Part shown: piece after piece, positions 23,611-31,197 of the stretch
How positions within the stretch are numbered: position 1 is the stretch's first letter
Layout: each line of letters opens with the position of its first letter
Origin: Schumannella luteola
GTDB taxonomy: Bacteria > Actinomycetota > Actinomycetes > Actinomycetales > Microbacteriaceae
Reading direction: 5' to 3'
Length of the DNA stretch: 64,000 nt
NCBI RefSeq assembly: GCF_013408685.1
Contig: NZ_JACBZY010000001.1
Coordinates: forward strand, 372,001 to 436,000
The notes under the pieces: generated by a model
What the model was told of the DNA's origin: nothing
The model's database searches: none
What the model saw: the letters and a program-made list of their open reading frames with translations, nothing else
Made by a program: the position numbers and the translations under genes

Positions 23611-25965
23611 TCAGGCGCTGCGACGGCGGGCGATGCCCACCATCAGCAGGATCGTGCCGAGACCGAGCAGCAGGGCCACCGCGGTCAGGGCGATCTCGGA
23701 TCCGCTGACGCCGGTGGAGGCGAGCTGACGCACGCCGCCGTCGGCCTGGGCGACGATGCCGCCGCCGTTGCCGGATCCGTCGCCGTTGCCGCCGCCGTTG
23801 CCGCCGTCACCGGGAACCGTCGGGGTTCCCGGATCGACCGGGGTGCCCGGGTCCGTCGGGTCCGTCGGGATGACGGGGATGCGGATCACCGGAACGCCGG
23901 GGGTCGTCGTCGTGGTGTCCTCCGTGGTGGAGTCGCCGACGACCGAGATGGCGTTGCCGCCGATCAGGATGGGGAATCGCACGAACGGCGCGATCTGCGT
24001 TCCGCCAGCGACACCGTCGGTGCCGTCGGTGGTCGCGCCCTCGGTGCTGCCGTCACCGGCGGGGATGCCGCCGGTCACGTCCGAGCCGGTCGAGGTGCTG
24101 TCGCCGACGACGCTGATCGCGTTGCCGCCTGCGGTGATCGGCAGGCCGACCTCCGGCACGACCTGCGTGCCCGAGGCGGTTCCGTCCGAGCCCGAGGTGG
24201 TCGGGCCGCCGGCGGAACCGGTGCCCTCACCCGCGGTTCCGGCGGTGCCGGTTCCCGTCGTGTTGGCCACCGTCGAGCCGCTCGTGGCGCTGTCGCCGAG
24301 AACGCTGATCGCGTTGCCGCCGACCGTCACGGGAGCCGCGACGTCGCCGGCGACCTGCGTGCCGGAAAGGAGGCCGTCGTCACCCGAGGTGGATGCGCCG
24401 GTGCCGGCCGTCGTGTCGGTTCCGTCGGTCGCGCCCGAGCCGGAGCCCGTGCCGACCGTCGTGGCCGAGTCGGTCACCGCGCTGTCGCCGAGGACGCTGA
24501 TCGCGTTGCCGCCGAGGGTCACCGGGGCGGCCACGTTCGGCGCGACCTGGGTTCCCGAAGCAGTGCCGTCGGCACCCGAGGTGGCCGGGCCGGCCGAGGC
24601 CGCTCCCGATCCGGCGCCGGCGGTCGTGGAGCCGACCGTCGAACCGCTCGTGGCGCTGTCGCCGAGAACGCTGATCGCGTTGCCGCCGACCGTCACGGGA
24701 GCCGCGACGTCGCCGGCGATCTGCGTGCCGGAGAGGATGCCGTCGTCACCCGAGGTGCTGACCGCGCCACCGGCGTTGCCGGTCGCGTCAGCCGCATCCG
24801 ATCCCGATCCGGTGCCGACCGCGGTCGACGAGTCGGTCGCGGTGCTGTCGCCCAGCAGGCTGATGGCGTTGCCGCCGACCGTGACCGGAGCGGCGACGTC
24901 CGGCGCGACCTGCGTGCCGCCCGCGATGCCGTCCGAGCCCGAGGTGGTCGGGGCGGCCGTGCCCGACCCGGCGCCGGCGGTCGTGGAGCCGACCGTCGAG
25001 CCGCTCGTGCTGCTGTCACCCAGCAGGCTGATCGCGTTGCCGCCGACGGTCACCGGAGCGGCGACGTTCGGCACGATCTGCGTGCCGCCCGCGATGCCGT
25101 CCACACCCGAAGTGGACGGAGCCGCGGCGGTGTCTGCGCCGGATCCCGCGGTCGTGGAGCCGACCGAGGTCGCCGAACCGCTGGCGGCGCTGTCGCCGAG
25201 CAGGCTGATCGCGTTGCTGCCGACCGTGACCGGCGCGGCGACGTTCGGCACGACCTGCGTGCCGCCCGCGATGCCGTCCGATCCGGAGGTCGTCGGGGCC
25301 GAGCCGGCCGCGGTGCCGCTCGCGTCAGCGGGCTCGCCCGCCGCCGGAGCCGATCCCGCGCCCGTGGTCGAGCCGGTGGATGCGGTGTCGCCGAGCAGGC
25401 TGATCGCGTTGCCCGAGACGGTGATCGGCACGTTCAGACCGACGAGCGCCTGGGTTCCCGACGCGGCTCCGTCACTGCCGTCCGTGCTCGCCGCGGCCGG
25501 AACCGGGGCGGGTGCGGGGACCGTGCTGGCGGCGCTCGAGGCGGAGTCGCCGACGAGGCTGATGCTGTTGCCCGAGACGGTGATCGGCACGCCCACGTTG
25601 ACGAGCGCCTGCGTTCCGCCGAGCAGCGAGTCGCTGCCGGAGGTGACCGGGGCGGCGGGCGCCGGAGCGGCCGGGGCCGGGTCAGCGGCCGGAGCCGGGT
25701 CAGCCGGAGCGGGGTCCGCCGGGGCCGCCGGAGCTGCCGGGGCGCTGGTGGATCCGGTCGACGACGAGTCGCCGAGCACGGAGAGGGAGAGGCCCGAGAG
25801 ATCGATCGGCAGATCGACGTTGATCAGGGCCTGCGTTCCGCCGGCGACACTGCCCGTGCCGTCGGTGGAGGGCTGTTCCGCGGCGTTCGCGACGCCGCAG
25901 CCGAGGGCCATCAGGCCTCCGGTGAAGAGGACTCCCATGAGCCCTCTCGAGACGATTCTGTTCAT
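23611..25965 (-). CDS. Sortase-anchored wall protein with eleven chaplin-like repeats
   Basis: 784 residues. A signal peptide (1-28, ending GVANA) is followed by eleven units of about 55-70 residues. Each has a Ser/Thr/Gly-rich spacer with SG(S/D)DG and a conserved core of the type GGTQVVPNVAAPVTVGGNAI then SLLGDS. The core resembles the chaplin domain (GNxxxxPVxVxGNxxxVxG) but lacks its cysteines. After the repeats come a Thr/Pro segment, a Gly/Asn-rich stretch, and a sorting signal: LASTG, a hydrophobic helix and a RRRSA tail. LAxTG is the motif of class E sortases of actinobacteria. Chaplins coat aerial structures in Streptomyces; in a rod-shaped relative the role is more likely surface hydrophobicity or adhesion (inference). 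No sortase gene is in the window. Confidence 0.85.
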   Translation of the reverse strand: MNRIVSRGLMGVLFTGGLMALGCGVANAAEQPSTDGTGSVAGGTQALINVDLPIDLSGLSLSVLGDSSSTGSTSAPAAPAAPADPAPADPAPAADPAPAAPAPAAPVTSGSDSLLGGTQALVNVGVPITVSGNSISLVGDSASSAASTVPAPAPVPAAASTDGSDGAASGTQALVGLNVPITVSGNAISLLGDTASTGSTTGAGSAPAAGEPADASGTAAGSAPTTSGSDGIAGGTQVVPNVAAPVTVGSNAISLLGDSAASGSATSVGSTTAGSGADTAAAPSTSGVDGIAGGTQIVPNVAAPVTVGGNAISLLGDSSTSGSTVGSTTAGAGSGTAAPTTSGSDGIAGGTQVAPDVAAPVTVGGNAISLLGDSTATDSSTAVGTGSGSDAADATGNAGGAVSTSGDDGILSGTQIAGDVAAPVTVGGNAISVLGDSATSGSTVGSTTAGAGSGAASAGPATSGADGTASGTQVAPNVAAPVTLGGNAISVLGDSAVTDSATTVGTGSGSGATDGTDTTAGTGASTSGDDGLLSGTQVAGDVAAPVTVGGNAISVLGDSATSGSTVANTTGTGTAGTAGEGTGSAGGPTTSGSDGTASGTQVVPEVGLPITAGGNAISVVGDSTSTGSDVTGGIPAGDGSTEGATTDGTDGVAGGTQIAPFVRFPILIGGNAISVVGDSTTEDTTTTTPGVPVIRIPVIPTDPTDPGTPVDPGTPTVPGDGGNGGGNGDGSGNGGGIVAQADGGVRQLASTGVSGSEIALTAVALLLGLGTILLMVGIARRRSA

Positions 25966-25988
25966 GGAGATACAGCTCCTTGCCTAGC

Positions 25989-26018
25989 CGGAACCCGCAT
26001 CCCAGATGAGGGGTTCCG
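25989..26018 (-). terminator. Hairpin between the two exported-protein genes
   Basis: CGGAACCC (25989-25996) pairs perfectly with GGGTTCCG (26011-26018). It lies between the stop of the Pro/Ala-rich gene (26082) and the start of the chaplin-like gene (25965), so it could end the first transcript or attenuate readthrough into the second. Confidence 0.5.
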
Positions 26019-26081
26019 TGCATGACTGATGAGGGGACGCGTGCCGCGAAGAGTGGGACGTGGCGCGGCTGCCGCCGGGTA

Positions 26082-27329
26082 TCAGTCGGGCGAGGAGTCG
26101 GTGTCGAAGTTCGGCGTCGACGGGAGGTCGTCGTCGTCGAGGTAGCGGGCGCCGAGGTCGAGGAGGACCAGTCGGGCCGAAGCGGAGAAGTCGGCGATCG
26201 TCGCGGCGGAGGCGCCGCCGGCAGCCGAGACGGTGACGCTGCCCGAGCCGCCGGGAAGGGCGGCGGGCGAGCCGTGGATGTCGAGGCCGGCCGGGTCGAG
26301 CAGCGGTGCGTCGGCGGCGCCGGATCCGGCTGCGGCCGCGGAGACTGGCGCGAGCTTCAGGTTCGTCGCGCCGCTCACGGAGGCGGCGGCCGGGGTGGCC
26401 GTGTCGACGGCGGGCGCCGGGCTCGCGGGCTCGGCCGGAACCGCGGTTCCGCCGGCGCCGGGCAGTCCCGGCACGGCCGGCAGCGCGACGCCACCCCCGC
26501 CGACGTCGCGGACGACCTCGGCGACGGGCGCGAGCACAGGCTGCACGAGCGTTCCGACATCGGCCGTGACGCCGTCGAGGAGGCCCGTGACGGGCGTCGT
26601 GATCGAGCTGATCGGCGCGCATCCGAGCAGGCCCTGCACGGTTCCGCCGAGCAGCGGCAGACCGGTCAGGGTCGAGTCGAGCGCCCCGGCCAGCGGGCCG
26701 ACGAGACGGCCCGTGAGCTGGCTCGAGAGGAGCGTGGGAACGCCGTCGACGAGGTCGGCGACGGGAGTCGTGATCGGCGCGAGCGCCGGTATGCCGGAGG
26801 CGGCGGCGGCGAGCGCCTGATCGGCGGCCGCGGTGCCCTGCCCGGCGAGGGTCGATGCGGCGTCGAGCGCGGTGGTCGCGGGGCCGTTCTGAGCCGGAAC
26901 GACGGGCGTCGCGGCCGGTGCGGCGGGAGTCGCCGGGGCCGCGGGAACGACCGGCGCGGCGGGTGCCGCGGGTGCGACCGGAGCCGCCGGGGTGACCGGC
27001 GCGGGAGCCGCGGGAGCCGGTGCGGGTGAGGTCGGGGTGAGGGCGCCGACGACGTTGTGCAGCGTCTGCCCGACGGGCTCGACGACCGCGGTGAGAAGCC
27101 CCCCGACGGCGCCGAGCAGCCCCGGCGACGAGGAGGTCGCGGGAGCGGCCGGCGCGGCAGGCGGTGGGGCCGGAACGGCCTCATCCGCCTGGGCAGCGGT
27201 CGAGCTCAGCAGAACGCCGAGCACCGCTCCGGCGATGGCCAGGAGGGCGAGAAGCACCGTGCGGAGCACCCCGTGCGGGGCCCCCGTGCTGTGCAGCGCT
27301 GGTGAGGCGCATCCCTGATCCACGGTCAT
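26082..27329 (-). CDS. Pro/Ala-rich exported protein of unknown function
   Basis: 415 residues. A hydrophobic segment (residues about 20-42, VLRTVLLALLAIAGAVLGVL) and AQA-D cleavage site make a signal peptide. The mature protein has an Ala/Pro/Val-rich region (about 95-150, repeated APAAP and TPAAP), a low-complexity helical or beta region with repeated ITTPV-LLDGV segments (ITTPVADLVDGV, ITTPVTGLLDGV), one cysteine (GLLGCAP), and an acidic C-terminus (YLDDDDLPSTP). No sorting motif is seen. It is upstream of the chaplin-like gene on the same strand, 116 bases away, and is probably a partner surface protein. I do not recognise a defined family. Confidence 0.75.
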   Translation of the reverse strand: MTVDQGCASPALHSTGAPHGVLRTVLLALLAIAGAVLGVLLSSTAAQADEAVPAPPPAAPAAPATSSSPGLLGAVGGLLTAVVEPVGQTLHNVVGALTPTSPAPAPAAPAPVTPAAPVAPAAPAAPVVPAAPATPAAPAATPVVPAQNGPATTALDAASTLAGQGTAAADQALAAAASGIPALAPITTPVADLVDGVPTLLSSQLTGRLVGPLAGALDSTLTGLPLLGGTVQGLLGCAPISSITTPVTGLLDGVTADVGTLVQPVLAPVAEVVRDVGGGGVALPAVPGLPGAGGTAVPAEPASPAPAVDTATPAAASVSGATNLKLAPVSAAAAGSGAADAPLLDPAGLDIHGSPAALPGGSGSVTVSAAGGASAATIADFSASARLVLLDLGARYLDDDDLPSTPNFDTDSSPD

Positions 27330-27342
27330 CCACCCCCCTGGC

Positions 27343-27390
27343 GATCAAACCGTTTGGTCGGAATGTACGCCTGGCCTCACCCCCTGTCCA
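27343..27390 (-). promoter_or_regulatory. Promoter with operator-like inverted repeat at the transcription start
   Basis: On the minus strand a TGGACA -35 (27385-27390) and TACATT -10 (27362-27367) are 17 bases apart. Immediately downstream, 27343-27359, is a 17-base inverted repeat (GATCAAAC-C-GTTTGGTC, one mismatch) of the kind used by TetR-type repressors. The ATG of the exported protein follows at 27329. No TetR gene is adjacent. Confidence 0.55.
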
Positions 27391-27516
27391 GGGGTCGCGG
27401 AAACTTCTTCAGGATCTGCGGAGGATCACTCGGCAAGCAGTGTCCAAGCGGGCACGAGCGGGCGCGAACGCTCAGGGTCGGGCGTCGAAACGCCCCGATT
27501 CGAACAGGAGCGGGCA

Positions 27517-28068
27517 TCACCCGAGGGCGCCGGCGCGACCCGCGCGAGCCCGGTGCCGTCGCACCGCCGCGCGGTTCGCGCAGCGCACCGAGCAGTAGCG
27601 CTGGCGGCCGTTGCGGGTGACGTCGACGACCACGTTGCGGCAGTCGTCGCCCGGGTCGTCGCCGGCGGCGCAGCGCCCGAGGCGCTGCATGCCGCGCGTC
27701 GTGAGGTGCAGCGCCGTGCCGACCGCGATGACGGCGCCGAGCACGTGCGAGAGCGACTGGTCGAGGTCGCGGTAGTGCAGGTGCCAGCCCTCGCCATCGT
27801 GATCGGTGAGACGGGGATACGCAGCGAGCGCCGCCATCTGCGCGTTCAGCTCGGCGGCGCGCTCGGACTCGCTCGGCGCATCCACCACCCGCAGCCAGTC
27901 GTCGATCACGCGTCGAGTGCGCGGGTGCTCGGCCGCGGCCACGCCGAACTCCATGGTCATGCCGAAGTCGCGCGTGCGGCGCTCGATGCCGGCGACGTCG
28001 TCGGGCCAGTCGTCGGCGAGGGATGCGGCGAGCAGCACCGCGTACTCGCCGTAAGGGTTGAGATGCAC
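27517..28068 (-). CDS. CGNR zinc-finger protein (ABATE domain)
   Basis: 183 residues if started at GTG 28068 (VHLNPYGEYAVLLAASLADDWP), the start that matches family members; an ATG at 28095 would overlap the divergent gene. Residues 1-120 form the ABATE-type helical domain. The C-terminus has the zinc-finger: CAAGDDPGDDC, VVVDVTRNGRQRYCSVRCANR and a basic RRHRARAG tail, a variant of the CGNR motif. Family members are thought to be DNA-binding stress or antibiotic-response regulators. It is divergent from the small gene at 28094, the starts only 25 bases apart. Confidence 0.82.
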   Translation of the reverse strand: MHLNPYGEYAVLLAASLADDWPDDVAGIERRTRDFGMTMEFGVAAAEHPRTRRVIDDWLRVVDAPSESERAAELNAQMAALAAYPRLTDHDGEGWHLHYRDLDQSLSHVLGAVIAVGTALHLTTRGMQRLGRCAAGDDPGDDCRNVVVDVTRNGRQRYCSVRCANRAAVRRHRARAGRAGALG

Positions 28069-28093
28069 AAGACCATGACAGCACGGTGGAGCC

Positions 28094-28315
28094 ATGAGCA
28101 CCACCGACACCGCAGCCATCCCCCTCGCCGCGCAGCCCGCAGCATCCCCTGCCCCCGTTCGTCCGCACGAGCACGGCTGGTCGACGGAGTCGGCGCACTC
28201 GACCAGCGACGGGATCGTCAGCTACGTGCGCTGCGCGAGCTGCGGCGCACGACGGGTCGATCTGGCACCCCGGGGCGTCGTCGCGCCAGCGCCGCTGTCG
28301 CTGCCCGTCGCGTGA
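28094..28315 (+). CDS. Small CxxC protein of unknown function
   Basis: 73 residues from ATG 28094. The first half is Ala/Pro-rich; the second half, HGWSTESAHSTSDGIVSYV then RCASCGARRVDL, looks conserved and holds a zinc-knuckle-like CxxCG. Such short proteins occur next to CGNR genes in actinobacteria from memory, but I cannot test this here. It ends 23 bases before a strong terminator. It is divergently arranged with the zinc-finger gene and may be co-regulated with it. Confidence 0.65.
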   Translation: MSTTDTAAIPLAAQPAASPAPVRPHEHGWSTESAHSTSDGIVSYVRCASCGARRVDLAPRGVVAPAPLSLPVA

Positions 28316-28338
28316 GACGCGGTCTGCTGATGAGACGA

Positions 28339-28367
28339 CGAAACCCCCTGCTCGGCAGGGGGTTTCG
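28339..28367. terminator. Strong bidirectional hairpin terminator
   Basis: A perfect 13-base stem (28339-28351 with 28355-28367) has a TCG loop, a C5/G5 core and AAA/TTT ends. It serves the tRNA-Ser gene (minus strand) and the small CxxC gene (plus strand). Confidence 0.85.
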
Positions 28368-28377
28368 ATGGTCTGTG

Positions 28378-28466
28378 CGGAGACGGCGGGATTTGAACCC
28401 GCGGTCCCCTTGCGGGGACTCCACCTTAGCAGGGTGGTGCACTCGACCGGACTATGCGACGTCTCC
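28378..28466 (-). tRNA. tRNA-Ser (anticodon GCU)
   Basis: 89 bases. The acceptor stem GGAGACG/CGTCTCC closes perfectly. The anticodon loop CTGCTAA gives GCU, reading AGC/AGU serine codons. A long variable arm (GTCCCCGCAAGGGGAC) and the T-arm GGTTCAAATCC are typical of class II serine tRNAs. The discriminator is G and the CCA end is not encoded. A terminator follows immediately. Confidence 0.97.
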
Positions 28467-28515
28467 TGGCGAATCGCCTCGGCCATCATAACCGCACGAT
28501 GCGGCCGGAGATGAA

Positions 28516-28556
28516 CGCCCGCATCCGGGCGCCATCGCCGGCCCGCTCATCGGGCC
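28516..28556 (-). terminator. Two tandem hairpins after the LCP gene
   Basis: CGCCCG-CATC-CGGGCG (28516-28531) and GGCCCG-CTCAT-CGGGCC (28540-28556) are perfect hairpins in the gap between the LCP stop (28567) and the tRNA-Ser gene. No U-tract is present. Confidence 0.55.
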
Positions 28557-28566
28557 GCCACGAGGG

Positions 28567-29859
28567 TCAGTTGTTGGCGTGACTGCAGGTCTGCTGCGCC
28601 GCCGACTGGCCCTTGATGCCGGTGAGGATCGCCGGGCCGTCGGAGGCGTCGCCGCTCGGAGCGCCCGAGGCGGGAGCCGAGGGATCGGTCGACGCCGGCG
28701 GGGTGGTGCCCGGCGTGGTCGGGGTGTCGGGGTCGGCGACCGAGCCGTCGAAGCCGGTGTCGAGCGAGTCGGCGTCGAGCTGAACCGGGCGGTCGGCCTT
28801 CAGCGCATCGAAGAGCAGCTTGGCCTGGTACTTGTTCGGCTGCACCTTGCCCGCGTAGAGACCGGTGCCGCCGGTGTCGCCCGGGTACTGGATGAAGTTG
28901 ATGCGGTCGAGCGGGATGTTGCGCATCGCCTTCGCGATCGACACCATCGTGTCGAGCTGCGCGAGCGAGGTCGACAGCTTCATGTGCTCGGAGGCGCCCT
29001 CGGCGATCTGGTACAGCTTGCCGAGATCGCTCAGGGTGCCCTCGCTGGTGAGCTTGCGGGCCAGACCCGACATGAACACCTGCTGCGAGCTGATGCGGCC
29101 CAGGTCGCTGCCGTCGCCGACGCCGTGACGGGTGCGCACGAACTGCTGCGCCTGCACGCCCTGGATCGTGTACTTGCCCGCCGCCGGGAAGGTGAGGCCC
29201 GTGTACTTGTCGTGCACGGGGCCGTCGACGCAGACCTCGACGCCGCCGACGATGTCGGACATGTCGATCACGCCCTGGAAGGTGATGACCGCGGCGAAGG
29301 GGATGTCGAGGCCCGTCAGGTCGGAGACGGTGTCGGTGACGCACTTGAGTCCGCCGTAGTAGTAGGCCTCGTTGATCGGGCGCGCCGACATGGCCGAGCT
29401 CTTCGTCTTGCCGTCTTCGGAGGTGCACGACGGGATCGGCACGATCAGGTCGCGCGGCAGGCTCACGGCCGTCGCCGAGGTGTGGTCGGCGGAGACGTGC
29501 AGCAGGATGTTGACGTCGTTGAGCGTGCTGTCGCGCTTGCCGTAGGCGCTGCCCTGCGAGGGATCGTTGTCGACGCCGACGAGCATGATGTTGAAGCCGC
29601 CCTTGAAGTCGCCGATCTGCGGCAGCTTCGCCCCCTTGTCGCCGATGTCGACGGCGTTGGCGGCGACGTTGCTCTGGATGCGCCAGAACGCGATCGCGGC
29701 GAGCGAGACGCCGGCGACCATGACGACCGCGAGCGAGATGGCGGTGAAGGCGGCGATGCTCCTGCCGAGGCGGGAGCGGCGGAGTCGGCCGTGGTTCATG
29801 GCCGTCGCGGGCGCGTCGGCGGCGGAGCCGGTGCTCCGGTCGCGGCGGGGCTCGCTCAT
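28567..29859 (-). CDS. LytR-CpsA-Psr (LCP) cell-wall glycopolymer ligase
   Basis: 430 residues from ATG 29859; the open frame extends far upstream antisense to the next gene and is not used. Residues 1-35 are cytoplasmic and basic, 36-58 a membrane helix, and about 85-290 the LCP domain: NIMLVGVDND, the key arginine in VSLPRDLIVPIP, and the second signature RTRHGVGDGSDLGRISSQQ. A Thr/Pro/Ser-rich tail follows the domain. LCP enzymes move anionic or arabinogalactan-like polymers from lipid carriers onto peptidoglycan at the outer face of the membrane. It is a single-gene unit with its own terminator. Confidence 0.94.
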   Translation of the reverse strand: MSEPRRDRSTGSAADAPATAMNHGRLRRSRLGRSIAAFTAISLAVVMVAGVSLAAIAFWRIQSNVAANAVDIGDKGAKLPQIGDFKGGFNIMLVGVDNDPSQGSAYGKRDSTLNDVNILLHVSADHTSATAVSLPRDLIVPIPSCTSEDGKTKSSAMSARPINEAYYYGGLKCVTDTVSDLTGLDIPFAAVITFQGVIDMSDIVGGVEVCVDGPVHDKYTGLTFPAAGKYTIQGVQAQQFVRTRHGVGDGSDLGRISSQQVFMSGLARKLTSEGTLSDLGKLYQIAEGASEHMKLSTSLAQLDTMVSIAKAMRNIPLDRINFIQYPGDTGGTGLYAGKVQPNKYQAKLLFDALKADRPVQLDADSLDTGFDGSVADPDTPTTPGTTPPASTDPSAPASGAPSGDASDGPAILTGIKGQSAAQQTCSHANN

Positions 29860-30048
29860 GGCGATGGTCCTCTCAGTCGGTCGGCTGGGCGGTGCGCTGG
29901 TGGCGCGTGCGGCGGATGCGGTGATCGGGCATCCGCGAACCGGCGTGCAGAGTGCGACGCGCGGCGCAGGGCAAGTGCTCGATGATACCCGCGCACCCTC
30001 GAAAGCCCTGAGAGTGCGGGTGTCGGCGGCCCGGCGTAGCGTCGCGTC

Positions 30049-31176
30049 ATGGTCCTGCAGCTCACTCGCCAGGAGGCTCGGCGCCTGGCGGTCCACGCGG
30101 CTCGGCTCGATGCGACGCCAGGCGACGACGCCGCCGTCGCCGACCTGCCCGACGTCGCCGCCGCGGTCGCGGGGCTGCGGGTCGAGCTGACGAGCATCGT
30201 CGCCCCGGCCGCCGAGCACGTCGCGTTCACGCGTCTGGGCCCGGGCGCGCACGCCGACGGCCTCGCCCGGGCGCTCGCGAACGGCCGGCTCTTCGAGCGC
30301 ACCTGGGTTCTGCGGCCCATGCGCGACCTCGGGCTGTTCCTGGCGGGCATGCGCGACTGGCTCGACCGCACGGGCGCTCGCGGCTGGGTGGAGGCGAACG
30401 ACGGGTTCCGGCAGAGCATCCTCGACCGCATCGGCGATCAGGGTCCGCTGACCTCCCGCGACGTGCCGGACGAGTCGCTCGTGCCGTGGCCGTCGTCGGG
30501 GTGGACCAACGACCGCAACGTCACCAAGATGCTCGAGTGCCTGCACGGCGCCGGCGAGCTCGCGGTGGTGGGCCGGATCGGGCGGCTGCGCGTGTGGGAT
30601 CTCGCGCAGAACGTGTTCCCGCCGACGCCGGAGGTGCCCGTCGATGAGGCCCGCCGCATCCGCAGCGCCCAGCTGCTGCGCGCCTTCGGCGTCGCCCGCG
30701 ACAGCGTGGCGATCGTGCCGAGCGAGCTGCACGGCTTCCACCGCGAGGTCGGCGAGCTCGCCGCGATCGAGGGCGCGCCGGGGCGCTGGCGCGTGGATGC
30801 CGAGCTGCTGGAGCGGCTGCGCGACGACAGGCTCGGCGCGGCCGGTGACGACCCTGCCGAGCGCACCGTGCTGCTGTCGCCGTTCGACCGGCTGCTCAGC
30901 GACCGCGAGCGCGTCGCGCGCCTGTTCGAGTTCGACTACACGCTCGAGATGTACAAGCCGAAGCGCACCCGCCGCTGGGGCGCGTTCGCTCTGCCGATCC
31001 TGCGCGGCGACCGGCTGGTCGGCAAAGTGGATGCGCACGCCGATCGCGACGCCGGTCTGCTGCGGGTGCACGCGATCCACGAAGACGAGCCCTTCGCGAC
31101 CGCCGTGCGCGCCGCGGTCGAGTCGGAGCTCGACCGCTTCGCGCGGTGGCTGGGCCTGACGGTGCAGCGCGACTGA
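30049..31176 (+). CDS. YcaQ/AlkZ-type winged-helix DNA-binding protein
   Basis: 375 residues. The N-terminal LTRQEARRLAVHAARLD and the central winged helices fit the HTH_42 (DUF1006) family; the C-terminal LLSPFDRLLSDRERVARLFEFDY, KPKRTRRWGAFALPIL and GKVDAHADR segments are diagnostic. Members AlkZ and YcaQ are DNA glycosylases that unhook interstrand crosslinks. The family has activity-determining QxQ or QxD motifs that I could not place with certainty, so a glycosylase activity is plausible but not shown. It faces the LCP gene with a 189-base divergent gap and has its own direction. Confidence 0.85.
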   Translation: MVLQLTRQEARRLAVHAARLDATPGDDAAVADLPDVAAAVAGLRVELTSIVAPAAEHVAFTRLGPGAHADGLARALANGRLFERTWVLRPMRDLGLFLAGMRDWLDRTGARGWVEANDGFRQSILDRIGDQGPLTSRDVPDESLVPWPSSGWTNDRNVTKMLECLHGAGELAVVGRIGRLRVWDLAQNVFPPTPEVPVDEARRIRSAQLLRAFGVARDSVAIVPSELHGFHREVGELAAIEGAPGRWRVDAELLERLRDDRLGAAGDDPAERTVLLSPFDRLLSDRERVARLFEFDYTLEMYKPKRTRRWGAFALPILRGDRLVGKVDAHADRDAGLLRVHAIHEDEPFATAVRAAVESELDRFARWLGLTVQRD

Positions 31177-31197
31177 TCGAGCTGTCCGGCGACGAAC

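Noticed and set aside
23756-25987. A plus-strand open frame of about 740 codons opposite the chaplin-like gene.
   Set aside because: It mirrors the repeat structure of the real gene (PPTVTGAAT-type repeats) and lacks a signal peptide or start context; the minus frame has signal peptide, repeats and sorting signal.
28040-28119. Start of the CGNR protein at 28119 or 28095.
   Set aside because: Those starts overlap the divergent small gene and add residues (MAAVSVVLMAPPCCHG) unlike the family, whereas GTG 28068 gives the typical VHLNPYG start; kept as an alternative.
29860-31080. LCP protein with a 400-residue N-terminal extension.
   Set aside because: The extension is antisense to the YcaQ-type gene; the family starts with the basic N-terminus and membrane helix after the ATG at 29859.
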